A stretch of DNA of 18,653 nt from assembly GCA_036562635.1 (NCBI GenBank), contig DATCJU010000131.1:1-18653 (forward strand), read 5' to 3'. The position numbers were made by a program, and so were the translations under genes. Position 1 is the first letter of the stretch; the number at the start of each line of letters is the position of its first letter. The stretch comes from DATCJU01 sp036562635. Lineage in GTDB: Bacteria; Actinomycetota; Actinomycetes; Mycobacteriales; Pseudonocardiaceae. Below the pieces are notes generated by a model. It did not search any database. It worked only from the letters and a program-made list of their open reading frames with translations, and had not been told where the DNA came from. Below, piece after piece: positions 1 to 9,713 of this stretch.

Positions 1-41
1 CCGGTTCCCGGAGGAAGTGAGGAATTCGGAGATCCGGAAAC

Positions 42-824
42 TCAGCTCCGGCCGCGGCCGCCACGCACCCGGGAGGCGATCCGGCGCACCAGGCCCAACG
101 GGATGAGCCGCCCCACCGTGACCAGCGCCCGGTACTGCACACCGGGGATGGACAGGTCCCGGCCGCGCCGCAGGTCGGCCAGGCACTCGCACACCACCTG
201 GTCGGGGGTCAACCACCACATCCGCCCCCTGACCCCGCTCATGTCGATACCGGCCCGCTGGTGGAACTCGGTGCGGGTGAACCCGGGACACAGCGCCATC
301 ACCCGCACACCGCTGCCCCTCAGAGCGGCCGACAGCCCCTGGGAGAACGCGGTCACCCACGCCTTGCTGGCGGTGTAGGTGGAACCACGGCCGGGGAAGA
401 ACCCGGCCACACTGGACACGTTGATCACGATGCCCCGGCGGCGGGCCCGCATCCCGGGCAGCGCGGCGTGGGTCAGCCGGAGCACGGCGGTGACGTTGAT
501 GTCGAGCTGGCCGCGGAGTCTGTCGTAGTCGGTCTCCCAGAACTCGCCGGACGTGCCGATACCCGCGTTGTTCACCAGCACGTCCACCGGGGCGTCGTCC
601 TGGGCCAGGCGCGCGGCCACCCGCTCCCGCCCGGCCTCCTCGGCCAGGTCGGCGGGCAGCACCTCGGCCTCCACCCCGTACCGGCGACGCAACTCGTCCG
701 CGACCTGCTCCAGCCGCTCCGTGTCCCGCGCGACCAGCACCAGGTCGTGCCCCTCCGCGGCGAACCGACGGGCGAAGGCGGCACCGATACCGGACGTGGC
801 ACCAGTGATCAGCGAGGTGGGCAT
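42..824 (-). CDS. Short-chain dehydrogenase/reductase (SDR), classical type
   Basis: A 260-residue cytosolic NAD(P)-dependent oxidoreductase of the classical SDR family. The cofactor-binding TGATSGIG motif is at residues 7-14, NNAG at 85-88, the structural Asn in DIN near 110, the catalytic Ser in NVSSVAG at 137-138, and YTASK (Tyr150, Lys154) completes the active site. The C-terminal 60 residues are basic and moderately hydrophobic, as in members that act on lipid-like substrates, but the substrate cannot be read from sequence. It starts with ATG 9 bp after the stop of the upstream membrane-protein gene on the same strand, so the two are probably co-transcribed. The family call is secure; the substrate is unknown. 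Confidence 0.93.
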   Translation of the reverse strand: MPTSLITGATSGIGAAFARRFAAEGHDLVLVARDTERLEQVADELRRRYGVEAEVLPADLAEEAGRERVAARLAQDDAPVDVLVNNAGIGTSGEFWETDYDRLRGQLDINVTAVLRLTHAALPGMRARRRGIVINVSSVAGFFPGRGSTYTASKAWVTAFSQGLSAALRGSGVRVMALCPGFTRTEFHQRAGIDMSGVRGRMWWLTPDQVVCECLADLRRGRDLSIPGVQYRALVTVGRLIPLGLVRRIASRVRGGRGRS

Positions 825-833
825 GCTCGAAAG

Positions 834-1628
834 CTAGCGGCTCCCGCCGCCGGCGTCACCCTCTTCGCGATCATTGCCCAACCGAAGGGTCAACCCCCGG
901 CGCGGACCGAGAACACGGGTCGCCCCCGCCGCCCGTGGCAGGTGCCGTACGTTACCCCCGTCCACCAGCGCGGTCGGCTCCTCCTCGACGTCACCGTCGA
1001 GCGGGTCGATGATGTCGGCCAGCTCCCCGAGGTTGCGCAGCAACCGTTCCAGGCGGGCCGGGGTGGCGTTCGGCGGGGCCGCGGCCAGCACCCACGACTC
1101 CTCCAGCCACACCACGGTGACGTCGTCACCGATCTCGTCGGCGGCGTCCACCAGATCCGGGGTGATCAGCGGGCGGGCCTGGGCCAGGTCGGACACGAAC
1201 GCGTAGCGGTCCCCGACCGGCCCGAGCAGGTCCAGCTCGCCCTCACGCGGTACCGGCACGCTGGGCAGCCACAGCTCCACGACACTGGCCGTCGGGTGAC
1301 GCCGGTGCACCCCGGCCAGCACCGCGACGACCTTCCCGTTCTGCTCCACGTCCAACACGTGGACCAGCCGCCGGCCGGTCGAGGTGAACATGGTTCCGGT
1401 GACGACGTCCCGCGCGTTCCCCCGACCGTGCACCGCGGCCAACCCGTGCTGCCAACGGCTCAGCAGCACCTCGTCGTTCTCGCTGTACTGCCAGCCGCGG
1501 AGCGCCGCCCAACGCCGCCGCTCCCGGTTCCGGGCAGTGCGCTGTGCCCGGTCGGCAGCGAGCAGCATCAGGCCGAGCGCGGCCGCGAGGATCGCGACCG
1601 TGAACCAGACCCACGCCGGTACGCCCAC
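834..1628 (-). CDS. Conserved single-helix membrane protein of unknown function
   Basis: 264 residues. Residues about 6-26 form one strongly hydrophobic helix (WVWFTVAILAAALGLMLLAA), followed by a basic stretch (RAQRTARNRERRRW), so the positive-inside rule puts the remaining ~230 residues in the cytosol. The soluble part starts with a WAALRGWQYSENDEVLLSRW segment that resembles actinobacterial membrane proteins of unknown function. It has no recognisable catalytic motif, and the C-terminus is charged. The start is GTG with no Shine-Dalgarno. A TAGGCT -10-like hexamer lies at 1636-1641, 7 nt before the GTG, so the mRNA may be leaderless. It precedes the SDR gene by 9 bp. No function is assigned. 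Confidence 0.8.
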   Translation of the reverse strand: MGVPAWVWFTVAILAAALGLMLLAADRAQRTARNRERRRWAALRGWQYSENDEVLLSRWQHGLAAVHGRGNARDVVTGTMFTSTGRRLVHVLDVEQNGKVVAVLAGVHRRHPTASVVELWLPSVPVPREGELDLLGPVGDRYAFVSDLAQARPLITPDLVDAADEIGDDVTVVWLEESWVLAAAPPNATPARLERLLRNLGELADIIDPLDGDVEEEPTALVDGGNVRHLPRAAGATRVLGPRRGLTLRLGNDREEGDAGGGSR

Positions 1629-1730
1629 GGCTTGAAGCCTAGCGGCGCCGGGCGGTCAGGCGAAGATCACTTTTTGGCGTGGCGGCACTCCCGCCCGGAC
1701 GAGGCCGGCCCCTCCTCCACCCGGGGCACG

Positions 1731-1761
1731 GCTCCGCCCCCGCACGGTGCGGGGGCGGAGC
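1731..1761 (-). terminator. Hairpin terminator downstream of clpB
   Basis: A perfect 14-bp GC-rich inverted repeat (1731-1744 pairing with 1748-1761) with a 3-nt loop lies 28 bp after the clpB stop. It has no clear U tract, which is common for actinobacterial terminators. It separates clpB from the downstream membrane-protein/SDR pair. Confidence 0.75.
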
Positions 1762-1788
1762 ACGACGGACGGAGGACGGTGCACCGGA

Positions 1789-4395
<2,607 letters not shown>

Positions 4396-4506
4396 CCCTC
4401 ACCTCGTCAGCGCGGCAGCCGGCTCATCGCCGGTGGGTCCCACTGTTCCTGCCGCCACGCCCCGGTGCGAGGCCGGCGGCCTTCCACACTGCACAACGTC
4501 AGGAAA

Positions 4507-4527
4507 GTTGAGCGTGTTCCACTCAAC
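4507..4527 (-). promoter_or_regulatory. HAIR element (HspR operator) of clpB
   Basis: GTTGAGC-N7-ACTCAAC, centred about 120 bp upstream of the clpB ATG. It matches the HspR-associated inverted repeat (CTTGAGT-N7-ACTCAAG) in spacing and in the TTGAG/CTCAA cores; the outer C/G pair is replaced by G/C. HspR is encoded in this window at 12396-12893, and clpB is a known HspR target in streptomycetes and mycobacteria. A clear -10/-35 pair was not identified. Confidence 0.85.
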
Positions 4528-4587
4528 CCTGTGATCCGAAGCGTCCCCTGCCCGGCACAGGACGGCAGGGTGGCGCGGTGGCCGCGC

Positions 4588-4852
4588 TCAGAGCTGGATG
4601 CGGGCGACCCGGCCGATCTCCAGCGCCACGTGGAGGGCGCCGTCGGGGCCCACGGTCAGCCCGTGCGGTTCCGAGGAGGGCGTCCGTCGGCAGGTCGTAG
4701 CCGGTGATCCGCCCGTCGGGGGTGACACGCCCGATGCGGTTGCCCGCCCCCCTCGGTGAACCAGCAGGCGTCGTCGGGGCCGGTGGTGATGCCGTACGGG
4801 CCGGCGTCGCGGTCCGTCACCGGTGTCTCGTGGACGGTGGGGTGGGCGGGGC
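4588..4852 (-). pseudogene. Virginiamycin B lyase-like (Vgb/SMP-30 beta-propeller) remnant
   Basis: The last ~85 codons of a Vgb-type propeller are visible, spread over three frames. Frame one reads AGPYGITTGPDDACWFTEGG. After an apparent 1-bp insertion in the C6 run at 4747-4752 the reading continues as NRIGRVTPDGRITGYDLP. After a second apparent insertion near 4675-4681 it ends SEPHGLTVGPDGALHVALEI...RIQL and a stop at 4588. The GPxGI-GPDxALWFTE-NRIGR-TPDG pattern is typical of the streptogramin-cleaving lyase family. The N-terminal propeller blades and start codon are absent, so this is a truncated, frameshifted relic and not just a sequencing slip. The upstream boundary is approximate. 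Confidence 0.8.
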
Positions 4853-4965
4853 GGTGCGTCCAGTCTTCCCGGATGTCGAGGTCGCCCCGTCCTACCCCAC
4901 CGCCCGGGCGCTCGCCACGGAATTGGCGACCCCACCCGCTCCCGGCCGGCCCGACGCCGGACCGG

Positions 4966-6561
4966 TCACCGGTGGCGGGACTCGGCCGAGTGGACCGTGG
5001 TGCGCAGCGGTACCTCCCTGATGAGCAGCACCGAGACCAGCGCGACGACCATGACGACCGCCGCGATCAGGAAGGGGGTCGCCACCGCGTCGCCGTAGGC
5101 GGTGCGCACCACGGTCCGCACCGGCTCCGGCAGGTGCGTCGGGTCCAGCGAGCCACCGCTCGGGGCGGCGCCCGCCGGGATCGCCAGTGTGCTCAGACCG
5201 CTGCGCACCATGTCGGTGACCCGGGTGGCCAGCACCGCACCCAGCACCGAGACACCCACGGCACCGCCCATGGAACGGAAGAAGGTGACCACGGCACTGG
5301 CCGCGCCCAGGTCCTCGTAGCGGACGTTGTTCTGCACCGCCAGCACCAGGTTCTGCATGGTGCAGCCGATACCGATGCCCACCAGCACCAGGTAGGCACC
5401 GACCAGCCGCAGGTCGGTGTCGTGGTCCACGGTGCCGAGCAGGGCCATCCCGACCAGCAGCAGCACCGTGCCGGTCACCAGGAAGGACTTCCAGCGACCG
5501 GTGCGGGTGATCAGGCGCCCGGACAGCGTGGAGGACAGGAACAGGCTGAGCACCAGCGGCAGCGTGAACAGACCGGCCGCGGTCGGGGAGAACCCGCGGG
5601 AGAGCTGGAGGTACTGGCCGAGGAACACCGTGGCACCGAACATGGCGGTGCCGATGGCGACGCTGGCCAGCACGGCGAGGACCGTGGTGCGGTCGCGGAA
5701 CAGCCGCAGCGGGATCACCGGTTCGGCGACCCGGCTCTCCACCAGGACCGCCAGCAGCAGGAGCAGCAGCCCGCCACCGACGTAGACGGCGGTGGAGATC
5801 GACGCCCAGGCGAAGGAATCCCCGGCGAAGGACACCCAGACCAGCAGCAGGCTGACCCCGGCGGTGATCAGGGTGGCGCCGGCCCAGTCGATCCGCACCC
5901 TGCGCCGCATGCTGGGCAGGTGGAGGGTGCGGCCGATGACGATCACGGCGAGCACCGCGACGGGCACGAAGATCCAGAAGCACCACCGCCAGCCGAGCCA
6001 GCCGACGTCCACGATCACCCCACCGGCCAGCGGCCCGGCCACCTGGCCCACGGCGAGCACCGCGCCGGTGTAGCCGGCGTACCGGCCCCGCTCCCGCGGG
6101 CTGACCAGCGCGGCGATGATCACCTGGGCCATGGCCTGCAGCCCACCCATGCCGACGCCCTGCAGCGCGCGGAACACGATCAGCGCGGTCATCGACTCCG
6201 ACAGCCCGCACAGCACGGACCCGACGGTGAACAGGACAATGGCCGACTGGTAGAGCCGTTTCCGGTCGAGCAGGTCGGCCAGCTTGCCCCACAGCGGGGT
6301 GGTGGCCGTCGAGGCGAGCAGGGTCGCCGTGATCACCCACGTGTACTGGTTCGGTGTCCCGTGCAGCTCACGCACGATCACGGGCAGCGCGTTGGCCACG
6401 ATCGTCGAGCTGAGGACGGCCACCAGCAAGGCGAGCAACAGGCCGCTGAGCGCCTGAAGGACCTCACGATGACTCCGGGAACCCGCCTCGGAGCGGGTGT
6501 GACCGTCAGCCGACGAGTCGTCTCCGTTCCGGCTCGCGGCCGGGGTGGTCACCGTGCTCAT
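4966..6561 (-). CDS. MFS multidrug exporter, DHA2 (EmrB/QacA) type, 14 TM
   Basis: 531 residues from the ATG at 6561, which has GGAGGAG 7 nt upstream. This start also removes a long non-hydrophobic extension that an earlier in-frame start would add. Fourteen hydrophobic segments can be counted, as in the DHA2 drug:H+ antiporter subfamily. The cytoplasmic loop between helices 2 and 3 carries motif A (GKLADLLDRKRLYQ), and the helix-5 motif-C-like segment reads AVGQVAGPLAGGVI. The predicted role is proton-driven efflux of hydrophobic drugs or metabolites; the substrate cannot be deduced. The first 56 bp overlap the end of the MarR-family gene, so the pair is one operon, probably repressed by that regulator. 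Confidence 0.93.
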   Translation of the reverse strand: MSTVTTPAASRNGDDSSADGHTRSEAGSRSHREVLQALSGLLLALLVAVLSSTIVANALPVIVRELHGTPNQYTWVITATLLASTATTPLWGKLADLLDRKRLYQSAIVLFTVGSVLCGLSESMTALIVFRALQGVGMGGLQAMAQVIIAALVSPRERGRYAGYTGAVLAVGQVAGPLAGGVIVDVGWLGWRWCFWIFVPVAVLAVIVIGRTLHLPSMRRRVRIDWAGATLITAGVSLLLVWVSFAGDSFAWASISTAVYVGGGLLLLLLAVLVESRVAEPVIPLRLFRDRTTVLAVLASVAIGTAMFGATVFLGQYLQLSRGFSPTAAGLFTLPLVLSLFLSSTLSGRLITRTGRWKSFLVTGTVLLLVGMALLGTVDHDTDLRLVGAYLVLVGIGIGCTMQNLVLAVQNNVRYEDLGAASAVVTFFRSMGGAVGVSVLGAVLATRVTDMVRSGLSTLAIPAGAAPSGGSLDPTHLPEPVRTVVRTAYGDAVATPFLIAAVVMVVALVSVLLIREVPLRTTVHSAESRHR

Positions 6562-7093
6562 CGAGCATCTCCTCCGCGACGCTGGTCGGTTCGTGACTCC
6601 GGTGGGGTGTGGTTCGGCCGACCGGATCGGGCGATGCCCCGGCCCGCGTGTCGCCCTGCAGGGCCCCGCGGAGCCAGTCGTTGACCGCGACGAGCGTGCC
6701 CGTCGCCGCCCGGATGTCGTGCTCGTCCTGCGACAGGGTCTGCCGGAGCTCCCGGATGCAGACCTCCCGCCACCGCGCCAGCGCCTCCCGGCCGGCCGGG
6801 GTGGCCTGTACCAGCGACACCCGACGGTCCCGGGGGTCGGGACGCCGGGTGACCAGGCCCTCCCGTTCCAGCTGTGCCACCTGTCGGCTGACCACGGAGA
6901 CGTCCACGGCACGGCGCCGGGCCAGTTCTCCGATCCGGCACTCGCCCGTGTTGCCCAGTTCCGCGAGCAGGCTCACCGTGGCCGCGTGGGCCTCGGGGAC
7001 GACGGCACGGCAGCGCTGGGTGAAGGCGGGCCAGAGCTCGGCGAGCAGACGCACCTGGCGGAGCAACTCGAGGTGGATGTCGTGGTCGGCCAC
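6506..7093 (-). CDS. MarR-family regulator of the adjacent MFS exporter
   Basis: 195 residues. It is a winged-helix MarR-type DNA-binding protein with the recognition region IGELARRRAVDVSVVSRQVAQLE at about 54-76 and a wing at DPRDRRVSL near 86-94. It most likely acts as a dimeric repressor that releases DNA when it binds a ligand exported by the MFS protein. The GTG start at 7093 is set by a near-perfect AAAGGAGGTG (7101-7110). The C-terminal ~45 residues (after RGALQG) are low-complexity, and the last 18 codons overlap the MFS gene in another frame, so the tail is longer than the usual ~150-residue family length. Two matching operator-like dyads lie directly upstream. Confidence 0.92.
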   Translation of the reverse strand: MADHDIHLELLRQVRLLAELWPAFTQRCRAVVPEAHAATVSLLAELGNTGECRIGELARRRAVDVSVVSRQVAQLEREGLVTRRPDPRDRRVSLVQATPAGREALARWREVCIRELRQTLSQDEHDIRAATGTLVAVNDWLRGALQGDTRAGASPDPVGRTTPHRSHEPTSVAEEMLDEHGDHPGREPERRRLVG

Positions 7094-7111
7094 CGTACGA
7101 CACCTCCTTTA

Positions 7112-7126
7112 GTTGCCCTATACAAC
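7112..7126. promoter_or_regulatory. Putative MarR operator 1
   Basis: GTTGC-N5-ACAAC. The GTTG/CAAC arms are inverted repeats around a 7-nt centre. It sits over the end of the -10 element (7125-7130) and the expected transcription start of the marR-MFS operon. It matches operator 2 at all ten outer positions. Confidence 0.6.
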
Positions 7127-7153
7127 ATTAGGGAGAGTGGTTGCATTCCACAA
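7125..7153 (-). promoter_or_regulatory. Probable promoter of the marR-MFS operon
   Basis: On the minus strand TTGTGG (7153-7148) and TAATGT (7130-7125) are separated by 17 bp, a good housekeeping-type arrangement. The -10 is followed by a Shine-Dalgarno and the GTG at 7093. The flanking dyads overlap both hexamers. Confidence 0.5.
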
Positions 7154-7154
7154 C
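7140..7154. promoter_or_regulatory. Putative MarR operator 2
   Basis: GTTGC-N5-ACAAC, a second copy of the same dyad, 28 bp centre to centre from operator 1. It covers the -35 hexamer (7148-7153), so a bound dimer would block RNA polymerase. Confidence 0.6.
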
Positions 7155-7168
7155 TTTTATGGAAGACG

Positions 7169-7645
7169 TCACAGCAGCTCGTTGAGCCGCTCCAGGTAGT
7201 GCGCCAACTGCTGGAGATCCTCGGTGGACCACTCGGCGAACCGCTCCCGCATCCGCCGGCGCCGCTCCTGACGCACCTGACGCAGCCGCCGCTGCCCGGT
7301 CTCGGTGAGCCGCACCAGACGCGCCCGCCCGTCGGTCGGGTCCGGCACCCGCTCCAACAGCCCCAACGACACCAGATCGGCGAGCTGGCGGCTCACCGTC
7401 GACTTGTCCAGACCCAACCGCTCGACGACGTCCACCCCGCGCATCGGCCCGCTCTCGGCGATGAGCAGGAGCAGGCCGTACTCCGCGGCCTCCAGACCGG
7501 GGTGCACCTCCTTGGCCGTGGCCCGGGACAGACTCCGCGCCCGGCGGAACAGCATCGCCAGTTCCCGTTCCACCGCCGCGGTCGCCACGCGCCGCTCCGC
7601 CGCCGGATCGGCCACGCGCCCGCCGCCTCCGCCGTCCTCGGCCAC
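7169..7645 (-). CDS. MarR-family transcriptional regulator
   Basis: 158 residues from the GTG at 7645, chosen because AGGAGGG lies about 8 nt upstream; an in-frame TTG at 7723 adds 26 residues but has no ribosome site. It is a winged helix-turn-helix protein with helices around VDVVERLGLDKSTVSRQLADLVSLGLLERV and a wing at DPTDGRARLVRL. The C-terminal dimerisation helix is very basic (QRRLRQVRQERRRRMRERF). It is distinct in sequence from the MarR gene that follows it and is separated from it by 75 bp containing that gene's own promoter. Upstream, a hairpin separates it from the PPOX gene. The target is unknown; it could control itself or the PPOX/flavohemoglobin region. Confidence 0.9.
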   Translation of the reverse strand: MAEDGGGGGRVADPAAERRVATAAVERELAMLFRRARSLSRATAKEVHPGLEAAEYGLLLLIAESGPMRGVDVVERLGLDKSTVSRQLADLVSLGLLERVPDPTDGRARLVRLTETGQRRLRQVRQERRRRMRERFAEWSTEDLQQLAHYLERLNELL

Positions 7646-7791
7646 CCGGCCGTCCCTCCTGTTCCAGGCCCGCTGGGCCACCCACTCGTGCACCGAACCG
7701 CGTGTCGGTCGCACATCGGACAAAGCGAACTTAGCCCGACCGGTGTCCGGTCAGGAGGGGGCCCGGCGGCAGACCGCCGTACACCCTCACA

Positions 7792-7839
7792 CGACAACGG
7801 CGCAGACCGCGTGAGGACACACGATCCGCGCCGTTGTCG
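7792..7839 (-). terminator. Hairpin after the PPOX-tail gene
   Basis: A 12-bp perfect inverted repeat, 7792-7803 (CGACAACGGCGC) with 7828-7839, encloses a 24-nt loop that can itself pair (CTCAC at 7786-7790 with GTGAG at 7811-7815 is an alternative). It lies 21 bp downstream of the PPOX stop on the minus strand and before the next minus gene, which fits a terminator or attenuator. Confidence 0.5.
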
Positions 7840-7860
7840 ACGCACGATCACCCGAAGGGG

Positions 7861-9576
7861 TCAGTCAGCCGAGTCCTGGTGTCCGTTCTCCGACCGCTGC
7901 GACGTCTCCAACGGCAGCGTGCCCGGACCGTCCTTCGACTCTGACCGCTGCGGCTTGTCCAGCAGCACCGTGCCCGCGTCACCGGCCGACGGCGACTCCG
8001 GACGCTGCGGCACCTGCAACAACCTGGTCCCCATGTCACCGGTGGACGTCGACTCGGCGTGCCGCGACGACTCCCGCGTCACCGACCCGGCCTCCTCCTG
8101 CGCGGTCGGCTCGGTGTGCTGCGGCGGCTGCTCCACCAGCTTCGTCTCCGACTCGTCCTTCGACTCCGACCGCCGGGACCGGTCCAACAGCACCGTGCCC
8201 GCGTCACCGGTCGGCTTCGGCTCCGGACGCTGCGACCGGTCCAACAACACCGTGCCCGCGTCACCCGTCGACGCCGACTCGGGGAGCCGCGGCAGCCCCA
8301 ACACCACCCGCTCGGCCCCCTCCCGCACGGCCGACTCGGTGCGCCGCGGGAACCCCAGCAGCATCGTCCCCGGCTCGTCCTTCGACTCCGACCGCCGGGA
8401 CCGGTCCAACAACACCGTGCCCGCGTCACCCGTCGACGCCGACTCGGGGAGCCGCGGCAGCCCCAACACCACCCGCTCGGCCTCCTCCCGCACGGCCGAC
8501 TCGGTGCGCCGCGGGGACTCCGGGGACGTGCCCTCCGCACGCTCCGCCTTGACCGGCTCCGGCCGCGACTCCGCTCCCCGGTCGTCCTTCCTCGACTCGT
8601 CCTCCGACTTCCAGGGCTTGGCCTCCGCCTTGGCCCCGAAGTAGTCACCGCCCTTGCGCTTGACGTCGTCGGTGCCCCAGGCACGGTTCCGCGCGACGGG
8701 GATCATCCGCGGGATGTGCTTGCGGCAGTGGATGTAGGCCTCCTCGACCTCCACCACCACCCAGCGCTCCGGGGTACGGCCGCGCTCGAACTCCTGGGGC
8801 AGCTCCGGGTGCTCGGCGCGCAGGTCGGCGTCCTCGACGATGCTGGCCCGCCCGTTGACGTGCAGACCGATCAGATCGGTGACGAAGTCGATCATCAGGA
8901 TCCCGACGTGCGGGTTCTCGCTGATGTTGCCGAGGCTGGCCATCACGCCGTTACCCCGGTACTCGGGGTAGGCCAGGTGCCGCTCGTCGAGAACCTGGAT
9001 GAAGCCGGCGGGTCCCGCGCGGAAGGAGGCGTCGCACTCACCGCGGCTGTCCGCGGTGGCGATGAACGCCATGTCCATTCGCCGGACGAACTCGATCATG
9101 TTCTCGTTGAGCCGATCGAGCATCTGGTCCTCGTAGAAGCGGCGGGCCCGCTGCTCGGTGCCGTAGGTGCGCTGCAGCAGGTGTTCCCCGCGCGAGCCGG
9201 GCAGACCGCACTCGTCACCGGGCAGCGGGTCCTCCGGCGCATCCGTGTCGGGCAGGGTCGCCAGCGCACTCGGCCGCGCACCCGCCCGGCCGCCCACCTC
9301 CCGGCTCAGCTCGGCGGTGAAGGTGCGCAGGCGCGTGGTCGGTTGGTCGATACCGCCGTCCGCCTGCGCCCGGTGCGCACCGGGCGAGCGGACGTCTCCG
9401 GCGGCTCGGATCCAGGGTGGGGGACCCGAGTGCCGCCAGGCGGAGGACGGCGGGGCTGCGGAGGACGGCTCGGCCAACTCCAGGTCGAGCAGTTCGGCGC
9501 TGGCGATTCCGGTGGGGGCAGGGGTGGCACGACTCACGGCGCACACCGTGACACGAGAGAGCCGTTCGGCGCACAT
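7861..9576 (-). CDS. PPOX-fold FMN-binding protein with repetitive C-terminal tail
   Basis: 571 residues from the ATG at 9576; the ribosome site is weak, so the start is uncertain. Residues about 136-305 match pyridoxamine-5'-phosphate-oxidase-like split-barrel flavoproteins: an RMDMAFIATADSRGECDASFRAG segment, GNGVMASLGNISENPHVGILMIDF, LGLHV/NGRASIV and the VEVEEAYIHCRKHIPRM closing segment. Family members often bind FMN or F420 and reduce or bind small redox molecules. Residues 1-130 are a low-complexity extension. Residues about 320-571 are a charged, probably disordered tail of degenerate ~17-20-residue repeats carrying GDAGTVLL-like motifs at 383, 438, 457, 513 and 532. It is divergently transcribed from the flavohemoglobin gene, with a shared 196-bp gap. 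The domain call is confident; the role of the tail is unknown. Confidence 0.85.
   Translation of the reverse strand: MCAERLSRVTVCAVSRATPAPTGIASAELLDLELAEPSSAAPPSSAWRHSGPPPWIRAAGDVRSPGAHRAQADGGIDQPTTRLRTFTAELSREVGGRAGARPSALATLPDTDAPEDPLPGDECGLPGSRGEHLLQRTYGTEQRARRFYEDQMLDRLNENMIEFVRRMDMAFIATADSRGECDASFRAGPAGFIQVLDERHLAYPEYRGNGVMASLGNISENPHVGILMIDFVTDLIGLHVNGRASIVEDADLRAEHPELPQEFERGRTPERWVVVEVEEAYIHCRKHIPRMIPVARNRAWGTDDVKRKGGDYFGAKAEAKPWKSEDESRKDDRGAESRPEPVKAERAEGTSPESPRRTESAVREEAERVVLGLPRLPESASTGDAGTVLLDRSRRSESKDEPGTMLLGFPRRTESAVREGAERVVLGLPRLPESASTGDAGTVLLDRSQRPEPKPTGDAGTVLLDRSRRSESKDESETKLVEQPPQHTEPTAQEEAGSVTRESSRHAESTSTGDMGTRLLQVPQRPESPSAGDAGTVLLDKPQRSESKDGPGTLPLETSQRSENGHQDSAD
8152..8208 (-). 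repeat. Intragenic direct repeat R1, copy 1
   Basis: 57 bp inside the PPOX tail that recur at 8374-8430 with one mismatch (offset 222 bp, 74 codons). The repeat encodes the GDAGTVLLDRSRRSESKDE unit. Confidence 0.9.
8234..8350 (-). repeat. Intragenic direct repeat R2, copy 1
   Basis: 117 bp repeated at 8399-8515 with a single mismatch (offset 165 bp, 55 codons). It encodes the block from RRTESAVRE through VVLGLPRLPESASTGDAGTVLLDRS. Confidence 0.95.
8374..8430 (-). repeat. Intragenic direct repeat R1, copy 2
   Basis: Second copy of R1. The offset is a multiple of three, so expansion or loss keeps the frame. Its right part belongs also to repeat R2. Confidence 0.9.
8399..8515 (-). repeat. Intragenic direct repeat R2, copy 2
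   Basis: Second copy of R2. Near-identity over 117 bp, with more diverged repeats outside, indicates a recent in-frame duplication. Confidence 0.95.
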
Positions 9577-9613
9577 CTGACTCAGATATTCCCCTGTTGC
9601 TCGCAGTGGTGGT

Positions 9614-9629
9614 GTACTCGGAGTAGTAC
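9614..9629. promoter_or_regulatory. Dyad in the divergent PPOX/flavohemoglobin gap
   Basis: GTACT-N6-AGTAC, an inverted repeat 38 bp upstream of the PPOX start and 85 bp upstream of the leader ORF. It is in the right place for a shared operator, but it matches no regulator box I can name with confidence. A TAGGGT hexamer at 9679-9684 could be a plus-strand -10. Confidence 0.25.
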
Positions 9630-9713
9630 ATGAACACCCGAAGGTGGCATCAAGCCGCAAGACCCCTCGATAAGCGGCTAGGGTCCTGCATCGTCGGGGG
9701 AGGATTGCTGCTG

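Noticed and set aside
4756..6684. 642-codon plus-strand ORF opposite the MFS gene
   Set aside because: Extremely Gln/His/Gly/Asp-rich antisense shadow with no ribosome site or domain.
8152..8515. CRISPR-like array
   Set aside because: Repeats are long, in-frame with a protein, and not separated by unique spacers of constant length.
6545..8644. 699-codon plus-strand ORF with Ser/Asp-rich repeats
   Set aside because: The repeats mirror the PPOX tail on the other strand; the domain-bearing frame is the minus one.
8059..9633. 524-codon plus-strand ORF opposite the PPOX gene
   Set aside because: Arg/Leu/Val-rich shadow; the minus strand encodes a recognisable PPOX domain.
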